A stretch of DNA of 64,000 bases from Bacteroidia bacterium (lineage in GTDB: Bacteria > Bacteroidota > Bacteroidia > NS11-12g > UBA955): assembly GCA_030158725.1 (NCBI GenBank), contig JAOASJ010000126.1, positions 36,513-100,512 of the forward strand, read 5' to 3'. Under the pieces are notes generated by a model that worked only from the letters and a program-made list of their open reading frames with translations, was not told the DNA's origin and did not search any database. The position numbers and the translations under genes were made by a program. This document shows, piece after piece, positions 17,955 to 27,089 of the stretch (position 1 is its first letter; each line of letters starts with the position of its first letter).

Positions 17955-20057
17955 TTGAAACGCGATTTTCTTAGTACACCAATAGAATACCTCAAAGGGG
18001 TCGGTCCGCAAAAAGCAGAAGTTTTGCAAGCTGAAATCAATGTGTTTAGGTATGGTGATTTACTGCGTTTTTTCCCTTTTAGATATATTGATAAATCGAA
18101 AATTACTTCCATTTCAGAATTAAATGAAGAATCTGCTGCCATTCAATTAAGGGGTAAATTGTCAAATATTCGTGTTATTGGTGCTGACAGGGGGAAGCGT
18201 CTTGTTGCCAATCTAATTGACAAAACGGGTGTAATTGAATTGCTTTGGTTTAAAAACTACCAATACATCCTTAAGGTTTTAAAAGAAGATGCTCACTATA
18301 CCGTTTATGGTAAAGTAAACGCTTTTATGGGTAAATTAAGTATTGCCCACCCTGAGATAAAATTATACGATCCCAAAGACGATGAAAAAGGTTACCAAAT
18401 GGAACCTGTTTATCCTTTGACCGAAAAGTTGAAATCGAGGTTTATGGATTCAAAGTATATTCTCAGTTTGGTGAAACAGATTCTTCAAAGTCCGGAATTT
18501 GAATGTCTTGACCATATTCCTGATTCTGTATTAAAGCCCCTGAATTTAATCAGTCGGAAGTCGGCCTTATACCACATGCATTTGCCTAGTTCCGAACAAG
18601 CGGCATTGGCTTCAGCGAGGCGAATAAAGTTTGAGGAAATGTTTACCCTTGCCATGCGTTCTGAAAAAATCAAAAGCAAAAGATGGCAAGAAATGAACGG
18701 TTTCAAAATGACCCAATCTGGTGTTTTGCTAAAAGAATTTTACCATAACCATTTATCGTTTGAATTAACCGATGCTCAAAAAAGGGTTATAAAAGAAATT
18801 CGAACAGATATGAGAAGTGGGCATCAAATGAACCGTTTGCTTCAAGGGGATGTTGGAAGTGGAAAAACAATAGTTGCACTTTTTTGCATGCTAATGTGTA
18901 TTGACAACAATGCCCAAGCTTGTATGATGGCACCAACGGAAATATTGGCCACACAACATTATATAACACTCAAAGACCAAGTTCAAGGTTTGCCCATTAA
19001 AGTTGAATTGCTTACCGGTTCAACCAGTAAAAAGAAACGCAACTCTATACTCGAGGAACTGAAATCGGGCGACATACATATTTTAATTGGAACCCATGCA
19101 TTAATTGAGAACGATGTTGAATTTCAAAAACTAGGCTTGGCCGTAATAGATGAACAGCACCGCTTCGGTGTGGCTCAAAGGGCAGAACTTTGGAATAAAT
19201 ACAAAACCAAGCCCCATGTTTTAGTCATGACGGCAACACCTATTCCTAGAACCTTGGCCATGACCATTCATGGTGAATTAGAGGTTTCAGTAATTGACGA
19301 ACTGCCTAAAAACCGTAAGCCAATTAGGACGGTTCAAAGGGAGGAGCGATACCGTTCAGAAGTTATGGAGTTCCTGAAATTGGAAATACTAAAAGGCAGG
19401 CAAGCCTATATTGTATATCCTTTGATAGAGGAGTCAGGCAAGCTTAATTTAAATGACTTGATGAATGGCTACGATTTGGTTTGTAGTTTTTTCCCAATTC
19501 CTCAATATCAAATTAGTTTAATGCACGGCAAACTGAAGCCTGAAGTGAAAGCTTTAGAAATGCAAAGGTTTAAAGATGGCGTTACCCAAATTATGATTTC
19601 TACCACTGTAATCGAGGTGGGTGTTAACGTGCCCAATGCTTCGGTGATGGTAATAGAAGATTCTAATCGTTTTGGTCTATCGCAATTGCATCAATTGCGC
19701 GGTCGCGTAGGTAGGGGAGCGGAACAGAGTTATTGTATATTAATGACCAAAGAAGATTTAAATTATCCAGCCAAAAGGCGCATTCAGACAATGTGTGCAA
19801 CCAATAATGGTTTCGATATTTCTGAAGTCGATTTGGAGCTCAGAGGTCCTGGAGATGTTATGGGGACTAGGCAAAGCGGTTTGCCTGAATTTAAACTATT
19901 AGATTTGGTAAAGGATACAGAGATAATTGATTTGGCAAAGCGGGCAGCTGCTTATATTATAAAAAACGATCCCACGCTCGAAAAGGCTGAGCATAGCTTA
20001 TTGCTAGAGTATCTCTTGGCCCATCAAGACGACCATTTCTGGAGTAGGGTGAGTTAA
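17955..20057 (+). CDS. recG: ATP-dependent DNA helicase RecG
   Basis: RecG remodels stalled replication forks and Holliday junctions. The 700-residue protein has the N-terminal wedge/OB region (STPIEYLKGVGPQKAEVL, IQLRGKLSNIRVIG), Walker A LLQGDVGSGKTIVAL, the DEQH box VIDEQHRFGVAQR, TATPIPRT, and motif VI QLHQLRGRVGRG with the TRG region. The start is TTG: an in-frame TAA lies at 17946, nine bases upstream, and no ATG precedes conserved sequence. A TTAGATATTGC sequence upstream resembles a -7 box weakly. Confidence 0.96.
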   Translation: MKRDFLSTPIEYLKGVGPQKAEVLQAEINVFRYGDLLRFFPFRYIDKSKITSISELNEESAAIQLRGKLSNIRVIGADRGKRLVANLIDKTGVIELLWFKNYQYILKVLKEDAHYTVYGKVNAFMGKLSIAHPEIKLYDPKDDEKGYQMEPVYPLTEKLKSRFMDSKYILSLVKQILQSPEFECLDHIPDSVLKPLNLISRKSALYHMHLPSSEQAALASARRIKFEEMFTLAMRSEKIKSKRWQEMNGFKMTQSGVLLKEFYHNHLSFELTDAQKRVIKEIRTDMRSGHQMNRLLQGDVGSGKTIVALFCMLMCIDNNAQACMMAPTEILATQHYITLKDQVQGLPIKVELLTGSTSKKKRNSILEELKSGDIHILIGTHALIENDVEFQKLGLAVIDEQHRFGVAQRAELWNKYKTKPHVLVMTATPIPRTLAMTIHGELEVSVIDELPKNRKPIRTVQREERYRSEVMEFLKLEILKGRQAYIVYPLIEESGKLNLNDLMNGYDLVCSFFPIPQYQISLMHGKLKPEVKALEMQRFKDGVTQIMISTTVIEVGVNVPNASVMVIEDSNRFGLSQLHQLRGRVGRGAEQSYCILMTKEDLNYPAKRRIQTMCATNNGFDISEVDLELRGPGDVMGTRQSGLPEFKLLDLVKDTEIIDLAKRAAAYIIKNDPTLEKAEHSLLLEYLLAHQDDHFWSRVS

Positions 20058-20098
20058 GATAAAATGAATTTTATATTTTTCTCTCTCAGTTTTATTCT

Positions 20099-20106
20099 TA
20101 TCTTTG
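20099..20106 (+). promoter_or_regulatory. -7 box for nusB
   Basis: TATCTTTG overlaps the TTG that the ORF track uses as a start at 20104. This favours the ATG at 20128, 21 bases downstream of the box, as the true start of nusB. Confidence 0.6.
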
Positions 20107-20127
20107 CGGCCCCAATTACGTTCATAC

Positions 20128-21072
20128 ATGTTATCGCGCAGGAATATCCGCATTAAAGTTCTTCAACAATTATATGCTTTTCAGCAACAAGACGCTAAGT
20201 CTGTTCCTGTGTTTCAAAAAGCATTAGAAAATCAGTTTACAGATTTTTACAAATTTTACTATTTTAGTTTACAATTTCTTATCGATTTTAACACTTTCAT
20301 GGAAAGTGAAAAGGAGTTAGAGTTGGAAAAATACTTCCCAAATAAAACGCATATCAGAAATGCAGACGTTTTAAAAAGGGTTGAATTCTTTAAAACATTA
20401 TCAGAGAGCACAAATTTCCAAGAAGTTTGTGGCAAATTGCCTTACGATTGGAGAAGACATGGTGACATGTTTAACCGCATATTTATTGACATCGTTCAAT
20501 ACGATTTCTTTATTGATTTTTGTGTGTTTGACGAACCAAGTCCAGAAGTTCAAAAGGAGTTTTTAATCAACTTATATGAGTTTTTATTCAACGAATTGGA
20601 GTTGTTCGATCAATCAATGGAAGATGAGTATATTTATTGGGAAGATGATTCTGCTGATATTTTAAAATCTGTGGTCAACACCATTGATACATATTACACC
20701 AAGAATAAGCTTAAAATTGAAATCATCAACGACAAGCAAAGAGAAGATATTCAATTTGGTGTTTCATTGTTTCAAAATTGTATTGTAAACAAAGAATCTC
20801 TTGATGAAATTATCCATCAAAACACATCTAACTGGGATGCAGAGCGCTTAACAGTTAATGATATCATTATGCTTAGAATGGCATTGTCTGAGTTTTTATA
20901 TTTTGAGACCATTCCACCAAAAGTAAGCATCAATGAATACTTGGATATCGCCAAATCATATTCTACACCTAAGAGTCATTTGTTCTTAAATGGCGTATTA
21001 GATAAAATAAGAATCACTCTTACTCAAAGTGGTAAATTAAATAAAACGGGTAGGGGATTGAAAAACGAATAA
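20128..21072 (+). CDS. nusB: Transcription antitermination factor NusB, long Bacteroidota form
   Basis: The protein begins MLSRRNIRIKVLQQLYAFQQ, the NusB helix that contacts boxA RNA. The C-terminal part matches the conserved NusB core (TVNDIIMLRMALSEFLYF, ISINEYLDIAKSYSTPKSHLF-like segment). At 314 residues it is about twice the length of E. coli NusB, because of a helical insertion in the middle, as is usual in this phylum. NusB with NusE/S10 supports rRNA antitermination. It leads a row with DUF1573, yajC and coaE. The track start at 20104 is rejected because it lies on the promoter box. Confidence 0.88.
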   Translation: MLSRRNIRIKVLQQLYAFQQQDAKSVPVFQKALENQFTDFYKFYYFSLQFLIDFNTFMESEKELELEKYFPNKTHIRNADVLKRVEFFKTLSESTNFQEVCGKLPYDWRRHGDMFNRIFIDIVQYDFFIDFCVFDEPSPEVQKEFLINLYEFLFNELELFDQSMEDEYIYWEDDSADILKSVVNTIDTYYTKNKLKIEIINDKQREDIQFGVSLFQNCIVNKESLDEIIHQNTSNWDAERLTVNDIIMLRMALSEFLYFETIPPKVSINEYLDIAKSYSTPKSHLFLNGVLDKIRITLTQSGKLNKTGRGLKNE

Positions 21073-21087
21073 TTCGATTTATTTTTG
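21057..21087 (+). promoter_or_regulatory. Promoter for the DUF1573-yajC-coaE genes
   Basis: ATTG at 21057-21060, a 19-base spacer and TATTTTTG at 21080-21087 fit the -33/-7 consensus. It overlaps the end of nusB and lies 23 bases ahead of the DUF1573 ATG. Confidence 0.7.
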
Positions 21088-21110
21088 CCTCAACAATCAA
21101 TATTTAATAT

Positions 21111-21599
21111 ATGAAACAAATTAGCTTTTGTGTTTTAGCCTTTTTATTTTTGGCTTCTTGCAATACCAAATCAGGTAGCAATGAAAATTCAAACTCAACA
21201 ACTGAGAATAGCACTGAAATTTCAAACGAGCAAATCAACAATCCTGCTACAGCGAGCAATCCTACAGCTACTCCAACAGAATTTGCTATTATGAGTTTTA
21301 AAAACACTGAACACAATTTCGGAGATATTTTAGAAAATCAAAAAGTTGAAACAACATATGAATTTACCAATACCGGTAAAGTTGATTTGTTGATTAACGA
21401 TTGCCGAGCTTCTTGTGGTTGCACTGTTCCTAATTGGCCAAAAACACCAATCAAACCAGGTGCTTCTGGTGTCATTAAAGTTGTATTTGACAGTGCAGGT
21501 AAATCTGGTGAGAACAATAAAATAGTTACCGTATTGGCTAACATTAAAGAAGGTTCAATTGAACTTAAATTTAAAGCATCTGTACGTTCACTTAAATAA
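21111..21599 (+). CDS. DUF1573 domain lipoprotein
   Basis: A 162-residue exported protein with a lipobox signal (LAFLFLASCNTKS, Cys17), a Ser/Asn/Thr-rich linker and a C-terminal DUF1573 Ig-like domain. The domain shows HNFGDILENQKVETTYEFTN, CRASCGCTVPNWPKTPIKPG and VVFDSAGKSG. The two-Cys motif SCGC is typical of the family. The function is unknown. Its place between nusB and yajC is a common arrangement in the phylum, to my knowledge. Confidence 0.88.
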   Translation: MKQISFCVLAFLFLASCNTKSGSNENSNSTTENSTEISNEQINNPATASNPTATPTEFAIMSFKNTEHNFGDILENQKVETTYEFTNTGKVDLLINDCRASCGCTVPNWPKTPIKPGASGVIKVVFDSAGKSGENNKIVTVLANIKEGSIELKFKASVRSLK

Positions 21600-21609
21600 T
21601 TAAACAAAC

Positions 21610-21939
21610 ATGGACAATTCAATTATAATTTTACAAGCTCCTGCTTCAGGAGGTTCAAGCAGCTTCATGATCATGATGGGCTTGATGTTGGTGGTGATGT
21701 ATTTTTTTATGATCAGACCTCAACAAAAGAAAATGAAAGCTCAAAAGAAATTCATTGACGAAATGAAAAAAGGTGATTTAGTTGTTACCACTGGTGGTAT
21801 TCACGGTAAAGTAGTTTCTCTAGATGAAGGTTCTACGCTTGTGATTGATTCTGAAGGTACAAGATTGAAAATTGAAAAATCTTCAATTTCATCTGATTTA
21901 AGCGCACCTTTGAACGCAGTAGCAACAGCAAAAGCATAA
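21610..21939 (+). CDS. yajC: Preprotein translocase subunit YajC
   Basis: A 109-residue single-pass inner-membrane protein. The hydrophobic segment SFMIMMGLMLVVMYFFMI is followed by the hallmark RPQQKKMKAQKKFIDEMKKG and the GDLVVTTGGIHGKV beta domain. YajC associates with SecDF at the Sec translocon. It starts 10 bases after the DUF1573 gene and is followed 4 bases later by coaE. Confidence 0.95.
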   Translation: MDNSIIILQAPASGGSSSFMIMMGLMLVVMYFFMIRPQQKKMKAQKKFIDEMKKGDLVVTTGGIHGKVVSLDEGSTLVIDSEGTRLKIEKSSISSDLSAPLNAVATAKA

Positions 21940-21943
21940 TTCT

Positions 21944-22528
21944 ATGCTCAGGGTTGGTATAACTGGAGGTATTGGAAGCGGAAAAACAACAGTTTGTTCA
22001 ATATTTGAAAGACTTGGAGTTCCTGTTTATTACGCCGATTCAAGAGCCAAAGAATTAGTTAATACCAATTCAGAATTACAAAACAAAATTACAAATGCCT
22101 TCGGGCAAAACTCTTTTATAGAAGGCGCGTATAATCGCGCCTTCATTGCTTCTATCGTTTTTTCTGATAAGGAAAAACTTGAATTGTTAAATTCAATTAT
22201 CCATCCCTTTGTCTTAAATGATTGGGAAGTTTTTTGTCATGAACATGCACATTGCTCTTATGTAATTAAGGAGGCTGCTATTATGCTTGAAACAGATAGC
22301 AAAAACTCAATCGACCATATTGTTCTTGTTCATTCGCCATTGGAAACAAGAATTCAAAGAATTCAAAAAAGAGATAAGGTCTCTGAAGCTGAAATCAAAG
22401 CTAGAATTGAATCTCAGATGTCTGAAGATGATAAAATGAAATTGGCAGATTCAGTGATTTATAACGACCAAGAACATTCATTAATTGAACAGGTTCTGGC
22501 TTTGCATCAAAAATTCAACTTACTTTAA
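21944..22528 (+). CDS. coaE: Dephospho-CoA kinase
   Basis: This enzyme catalyses the last step of coenzyme A synthesis, phosphorylating the ribose 3'-OH of dephospho-CoA. The 194-residue protein has the P-loop GITGGIGSGKTTV, YADSRAKEL, the LNSIIHPFV CoA-domain motif and the lid-region RIQKRDKVSEAEIKARIESQ. It lies 4 bases after yajC. The YbbR-domain gene I would expect between yajC and coaE in many Bacteroidota is absent. Its end overlaps convergent pdxJ by 9 bases. Confidence 0.95.
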   Translation: MLRVGITGGIGSGKTTVCSIFERLGVPVYYADSRAKELVNTNSELQNKITNAFGQNSFIEGAYNRAFIASIVFSDKEKLELLNSIIHPFVLNDWEVFCHEHAHCSYVIKEAAIMLETDSKNSIDHIVLVHSPLETRIQRIQKRDKVSEAEIKARIESQMSEDDKMKLADSVIYNDQEHSLIEQVLALHQKFNLL

Positions 22529-23248
22529 TTGATTCAAATACATTTTAATTGTATTTGACATGCCGTATTCCAAGGCATCACAAATTAGTGCATGTCCAAT
22601 GCTAACTTCTAATAAACCAGGGATATTTTGAGCAAAGTATTTTAAATTAAATAAGTCTAAATCGTGTCCAGCATTTATGCCTAGGCCATATTCTAAAGCT
22701 TTTTCAGCTGTTTCTCTATAAGGCTTGATAGCAGCTTCTTTATTGCTTGGGAAATTTACTGCATAGTATTCAGTGTATAATTCTATTCTATCAGTGCCAG
22801 TGTTTGATGCTGATTCAATAAGTGAAGGGTCTGGATTTAAAAATATACTGCTTCTAATGCCTGCGGCTTTAAATTTTGCAATAGTTTCTTTTAAAAAGTC
22901 TAAATGTTTAACCGTGTCCCAACCTGCATTACTAGTCAACACATCTGGTGGATCTGGTACCAATGTTACTTGATGTGGTTTAACTTCTAAAACCATTTTA
23001 ATAAAGTCTTCGCTGGGATAACCTTCAATGTTGTATTCGGTTTTAACCGTGTTTTTAAGGGCATATACATCGTCAAAACGGATATGCCTCTGATCCGGTC
23101 GCGGATGGATAGTTATGCCTTCAGCGCCATAAGATTCAATTTTCTCAGCGAATTTAATGATATCAGGATTGTTACCCCCTCTAGCATTCCTAATGGTTGC
23201 TAATTTATTGATGTTAACACTTAATTTGGTCTTATTTATAATTTCCAT
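22520..23248 (-). CDS. pdxJ: Pyridoxine 5'-phosphate synthase
   Basis: PdxJ condenses 1-deoxyxylulose 5-phosphate with 3-amino-2-oxopropyl phosphate in the DXP-dependent route to vitamin B6. The 242-residue TIM barrel shows KLSVNINKLATIRNARGG, the active-site stretch GITIHPRPDQRHI, PHQVTLVPDPP, DRIELYTEYYA and GINAGHDLDLFNL. Its start overlaps the end of the upstream HhH/barrel gene by 13 bases, so the two are likely coupled. Confidence 0.96.
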   Translation of the reverse strand: MEIINKTKLSVNINKLATIRNARGGNNPDIIKFAEKIESYGAEGITIHPRPDQRHIRFDDVYALKNTVKTEYNIEGYPSEDFIKMVLEVKPHQVTLVPDPPDVLTSNAGWDTVKHLDFLKETIAKFKAAGIRSSIFLNPDPSLIESASNTGTDRIELYTEYYAVNFPSNKEAAIKPYRETAEKALEYGLGINAGHDLDLFNLKYFAQNIPGLLEVSIGHALICDALEYGMSNTIKMYLNQLK

Positions 23249-25221
23249 TGTAGTTGAAAAGTTAAGTCGCTTGTATGGGGTTGGTCTATGTAATTTAATC
23301 CTGTTCCATTGCTTCCAACACCTGCAAATGAGCTGCGTGCAAATCTAAACCAAATTTGCAGATCTTTTTGTATTTGGTGCTTAATTAATATGTAGGTTCT
23401 GCTTCCTTTTCCTATATATGCTGGAATATTAAAAGTACCCGGTACATCATTTTCATAAGCGAAGGTTCTTGTATTGTAATCGTCGGAGCTGAAATTGCTG
23501 TATCGAAAGCTTATGTTGGTCTTTGTATTGAGCATGAATTGAACGTCTTGGTAAATCAAACTCCCATTACTTGGACTGCGGTTTTCAATTTGATAGTTTA
23601 CAATTTCAATTCGATTTCTGAGTTTTATTTTATCAAATTTGGTCTCACTATGCAAACGAAATACTGTTTTTTGATGTCTTTCTAGGCTGTGGATATTGTC
23701 ATACGAATCTTCATTCTGTTGATGCTCTGTATGTTTTAGTCTTAAGTAGATTGAAAATGCTTGTTTGGTTTTATAAGCAATTTCTAACATCTGTTCTGTT
23801 TGATAACTTTTCGCATCAACTCTGAATTTGGGTTTATCAAACTGACATAAATCGTTGTATAAACTCAAGGTAAATTTACCAGGTAACTGCGTGCTTAAGC
23901 CCAAATAAAATCCCTTTTCATTGCTATTGGTGCTAGAGCTTCCAAAGCCATTACTTAATCGTGTGTCATCGGCAACTGTATAATAACGGGTTAGTATACT
24001 TAAGTCTGACTTTTTTCCTAATGTTCTTAATAAGCCACATACCAATGACTTTCCGCTTTTTATTGGTAGTGAGAGTTCTCCAAAGATTAAATTGTTTTTG
24101 ATGTGAAATTTCCAATCCAAACCCATTCTAATTTTGGAACTATTAATCATTTCAGTTTCTATTGCAGCGTATTTTGTTTTGGTAAAAGGATTTAATTTAA
24201 TGCTGTTGTATATTAAACTTGAACCTATTTCCATTTTTTTAAATTTAAATAAAGTATGGCATCCACTTAAGTATTGATACAATTGATGTCTGCTTTTTTG
24301 TTCTTCACTATTTCTGTAATAACCGGTATTTAATATGCTTCCAATTGTGGTTTCGTTGCTGTCGTTTTTTATCTTGGTATCCAATTGTCGTATGCCAGTA
24401 AAGAGTATGGCTTCAACATTTGAACCAATGTTTTTTCGTATTGATAGCCCTCTTAAAAAACCTGTTTCATTGAATGATTTGTATGGTTTACATCCAATAT
24501 TATTTTTCATTATTTGCATAACTAAGGCCGAAGTTCCGCTGGATATTCCAGTACCTAAACTGAGTCCTTGCGCAAAATTTATTTGTTGGTCGCCGATTAA
24601 AATACTCTGAATTTTATTCTTTGGCTTGATTAAAACATAAGCCGATTGAAACAACATTTTTTCGGGTTCACCTGCATCTTTTTCAATATGTAATCCGTAA
24701 TCTAAATTGATGGATTCTGATTGGTATAAGAATCCGATTTTAGAACGGTTTCCTGCAAATTTATTTGAGTCGTTGGAGCTGAAACCCAAAGATTTTTCCA
24801 ATCTGTAGCTATATTTCAAACGCAATAACTCTTGGTGTTTTTGTTTGAGAATGGTTTGAAAGGAGAAGTCATTGACATCAAACACCGATAGAATACGATT
24901 AATCTCAATGGAATCGAGTCCTTCAATGGTTTGTAATTCGTATTTAGATTTAATTGGACCATATGTTTTTTGATGTTCTAAAATGTGTTCCACTTGCCCA
25001 TATGCAAGTAGATTTAATGAATGAAAATTAAGTTGGCTAATTTTGTTAAGGTTTAATTTTTTGTTCATCCATTGCTTATTGTCCAGTTCAGAATAGTCAA
25101 TTTCGTTGTCGGAAATTAAATTACTAGATTCTATAAGTTTTTCGAATTCTGAATTGTCAGAATCTTGGGCCCGAATTTGGCCACAGAAAAGAATTATGAA
25201 AAGACTAAGACTTAATTTCAT
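23236..25221 (-). CDS. Secreted helix-hairpin-helix protein with predicted outer-membrane beta-barrel
   Basis: A 661-residue protein with a signal peptide (LSLFIILFCGQIRAQ). The region at about residues 45-115 carries ComEA-like HhH features: KLNLNKISQLNFHSL, then YGPIKSKYELQTIEGLD. The remaining 500 residues alternate polar and hydrophobic residues in short strands (SYRLEKSLGFSS, GLHIEKDAGEP) and end in LTFQLQWKL, as outer-membrane barrels do. Pairing exported HhH motifs with a barrel suggests an envelope role with DNA or protein contact, but this is inference. I recall similar HhH proteins across the phylum without known function. It overlaps both neighbours. Confidence 0.7.
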   Translation of the reverse strand: MKLSLSLFIILFCGQIRAQDSDNSEFEKLIESSNLISDNEIDYSELDNKQWMNKKLNLNKISQLNFHSLNLLAYGQVEHILEHQKTYGPIKSKYELQTIEGLDSIEINRILSVFDVNDFSFQTILKQKHQELLRLKYSYRLEKSLGFSSNDSNKFAGNRSKIGFLYQSESINLDYGLHIEKDAGEPEKMLFQSAYVLIKPKNKIQSILIGDQQINFAQGLSLGTGISSGTSALVMQIMKNNIGCKPYKSFNETGFLRGLSIRKNIGSNVEAILFTGIRQLDTKIKNDSNETTIGSILNTGYYRNSEEQKSRHQLYQYLSGCHTLFKFKKMEIGSSLIYNSIKLNPFTKTKYAAIETEMINSSKIRMGLDWKFHIKNNLIFGELSLPIKSGKSLVCGLLRTLGKKSDLSILTRYYTVADDTRLSNGFGSSSTNSNEKGFYLGLSTQLPGKFTLSLYNDLCQFDKPKFRVDAKSYQTEQMLEIAYKTKQAFSIYLRLKHTEHQQNEDSYDNIHSLERHQKTVFRLHSETKFDKIKLRNRIEIVNYQIENRSPSNGSLIYQDVQFMLNTKTNISFRYSNFSSDDYNTRTFAYENDVPGTFNIPAYIGKGSRTYILIKHQIQKDLQIWFRFARSSFAGVGSNGTGLNYIDQPHTSDLTFQLQWKL

Positions 25222-26008
25222 AGGCTAGGCTTAAACAAGTGCTAAATCCGAGAATAATATGGGCGGTAAAAGCAAAACCAAGTTCTACTTTCTTCTTTTT
25301 CATACCAATGCCTAAACCTAATTGTCTGCCCGCATTGCTGCTGCATATATTTATATTAAATATAGAATCTTTTTGAACAGACAGGGCTGCTTTTAATTGA
25401 ATGGGAATAAGTTTTGATTTTTCAATCTCAAGCAAAAGTTTGATTCTTTTCTCAATGTTATACGCAAGGCCCCAGACGATTGTTTGATTGTGGTTAAATT
25501 CATTCCCTGTGTTTGTTTTGAAATGGATTAAATTTTTAACTAAGAAACTGGTTTTGATTTTAGAGTTTGGCACCACACTAATTGAGAGATCGATGTTGTA
25601 CCGTTTTCTAAGAGCATATTTTGTAATGGACATTAATTCGAGATGACCTTTAAGTCCCACACTTATGTCTTTACTTGGTTTTAATGCTGTGCTTAATCCA
25701 ATCTTATTGAAATGATAGGCTTGATTTCCCTCGTTTTGCCAAGAAATACCTGCGCCAAAATGTGATGTTGAGGATTGCAGATTCATTCCCACTGCATATA
25801 AATCTTTTACACCATATGGATTGCTAATTGAATAGGAGAGTGTTGTTTTTGCATTTATCAATTCTGCGGGGTTGTTTAATGCTGCAAAACATGAATTGCC
25901 TTGACTAATGCAAGAAGAGAATGCGTAATAACCATAGGCTTGGGCATTCGCATGATTCAGTTTACCCCATAGCAAAGCTGTAATCAAAAATATAGTTTTG
26001 AAATTCAT
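25205..26008 (-). CDS. PorV/PorQ-like outer-membrane barrel protein, function unknown
   Basis: A 267-residue exported protein with signal peptide (TIFLITALLWGKLNHANA). Early in the mature part it has the segment NSCFAALNNPAEL; an 'NPA' motif like this marks FadL/PorV-type barrels at the same place. The rest is short amphipathic strands (SHFGAGISWQNEGNQAYHF, SVGLKGHLELMSIT). A direct T9SS role is possible but not shown. It is first in a leftward operon with the HhH/barrel gene (17-base overlap) and pdxJ. Confidence 0.6.
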   Translation of the reverse strand: MNFKTIFLITALLWGKLNHANAQAYGYYAFSSCISQGNSCFAALNNPAELINAKTTLSYSISNPYGVKDLYAVGMNLQSSTSHFGAGISWQNEGNQAYHFNKIGLSTALKPSKDISVGLKGHLELMSITKYALRKRYNIDLSISVVPNSKIKTSFLVKNLIHFKTNTGNEFNHNQTIVWGLAYNIEKRIKLLLEIEKSKLIPIQLKAALSVQKDSIFNINICSSNAGRQLGLGIGMKKKKVELGFAFTAHIILGFSTCLSLAYEIKS

Positions 26009-26023
26009 AGTGTTCGTTTAACC

Positions 26024-26054
26024 CAAAGATAGTAAAAGAAATTCAATGTTACAA
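26024..26054 (-). promoter_or_regulatory. Promoter for the barrel-HhH-pdxJ operon
   Basis: On the minus strand TTG (26054-26052), a 20-base spacer and TATCTTTG (26031-26024), 15 bases before the ATG at 26008. Confidence 0.65.
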
Positions 26055-26161
26055 CATAGGATTTAGGCCTTGGTCTTTAATGAAATTCCTTTTTTGAATA
26101 CAGTTTTTATTGCCGGGGCTAAACATTTATGATATAATTCTAAAATATCCAACAAACCATT

Positions 26162-26169
26162 TAATTTTG
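26162..26169 (+). promoter_or_regulatory. -7 box for the RCK-domain gene
   Basis: TAATTTTG ends 5 bases before the ATG at 26175, predicting a leaderless or near-leaderless transcript. Confidence 0.55.
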
Positions 26170-26174
26170 CATAA

Positions 26175-26870
26175 ATGATAAAAGCAAAATTTGCAGTTAT
26201 AGGTCTAGGTCGTTTCGGCGGAAAAATTGCAAGGCAACTCTCTAGAAGAGGTGCTGAGGTAGTTGCAATAGATGACAATGAAGATAAAGTAGAGGTGCTT
26301 AAAGAAGACGTAGCTATGGCAATAACCATGGATGCAACTGAAATAAATGCCCTAAAAAGTTTTAAAATTGAAGAGATGGATGCTGTCGTTGTCGCGATAG
26401 GAGAAAATTTTGAAGCATTGATTTTAACCGTGGTGAACTTAATGGAGTTAAAAATCAAACGTATTATTGCACGTGCAGGCTCACCTCACCAAAAGTTGAT
26501 TTTAGAAAAATTGGGTATAACCGAGACATTGTCTCCCGAAGAGGAAGTTGGTATCTTAGTAGCTGAAAGACTAATTCACCCAAGTGTGAAAACCTTTTTG
26601 CAATTGCCAGATGGTTATGAAATTGCTGAGATTTCGGCACCAAAGGGTATCAAGAATATGACAATCGAAAAAATTGAATTCGATGTGAAGTATAATTTGA
26701 CTTTAATCACAATTAAACGTCTTTATGAGGTAGATAAAAGAGGAAAGATTGAACACGAAAGACATTTGCTAGGTGTTGTTCAATCCAATACGGTAATTTA
26801 CGAGCAAGATGAAATTATTGTAATGGGAAAAGAAATCGATATTGAAAGATTTATCGAACTAAACAAATAG
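26175..26870 (+). CDS. KtrA/TrkA-type potassium transport regulatory protein (RCK domains)
   Basis: A 231-residue cytosolic protein with an RCK_N Rossmann domain (AVIGLGRFGGKIARQL, VVAIDDNEDKVE, MDATEINALKS) and a C-terminal RCK_C domain. Such proteins gate K+ channels of the KtrB/TrkH/TrkG type in response to nucleotides. No membrane partner is encoded next to it, which is common for Ktr systems. The gene stands alone between a -7 box and a perfect terminator. Confidence 0.9.
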   Translation: MIKAKFAVIGLGRFGGKIARQLSRRGAEVVAIDDNEDKVEVLKEDVAMAITMDATEINALKSFKIEEMDAVVVAIGENFEALILTVVNLMELKIKRIIARAGSPHQKLILEKLGITETLSPEEEVGILVAERLIHPSVKTFLQLPDGYEIAEISAPKGIKNMTIEKIEFDVKYNLTLITIKRLYEVDKRGKIEHERHLLGVVQSNTVIYEQDEIIVMGKEIDIERFIELNK

Positions 26871-26885
26871 AAAAATATTTAACAT

Positions 26886-26919
26886 AAAAAAAGCCCGAAT
26901 ATTAATTCGGGCTTTTTTT
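26886..26919. terminator. Bidirectional terminator after the RCK gene
   Basis: AAAAAAAGCCCGAAT and ATTCGGGCTTTTTTT are perfectly complementary over 15 bp around an ATTA loop. It can serve the RCK gene and the convergent small membrane gene. Confidence 0.95.
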
Positions 26920-26932
26920 ATGAAGTAAATAT

Positions 26933-27088
26933 CTAGACTTTATTGCTGCCTTTTATTACACGCAATAAAAATGCTATAACAGCTATGACCAGTAAAACGT
27001 GAATAATGCCACTTGCATTATAACCAATGTAACCAATGGCCCATAATACAACCAAGACTACAGCTAATAAATATAAAGTATTTGACAT
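26933..27088 (-). CDS. Small two-segment membrane protein (Lmo0937/DUF5670-like)
   Basis: This gene is too short for the ORF track. The minus-strand frame from ATG at 27088 gives 51 residues: MSNTLYLLAVVLVVLWAIGY, a Gly/Tyr turn, then IIHVLLVIAVIAFLLRVI and a short basic tail. Two hydrophobic helices around a small loop match the Lmo0937-family pattern, often linked to envelope stress. It starts one base after the stop of the next gene and is likely the last member of the leftward small-protein cluster before the terminator at 26919. Confidence 0.85.
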   Translation of the reverse strand: MSNTLYLLAVVLVVLWAIGYIGYNASGIIHVLLVIAVIAFLLRVIKGSNKV

Positions 27089-27089
27089 A

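Noticed and set aside
20104-20127. Longer nusB start at TTG 20104 in the ORF track
   Set aside because: The TTG is part of the TATCTTTG promoter box; the ATG at 20128 begins the conserved NusB sequence.
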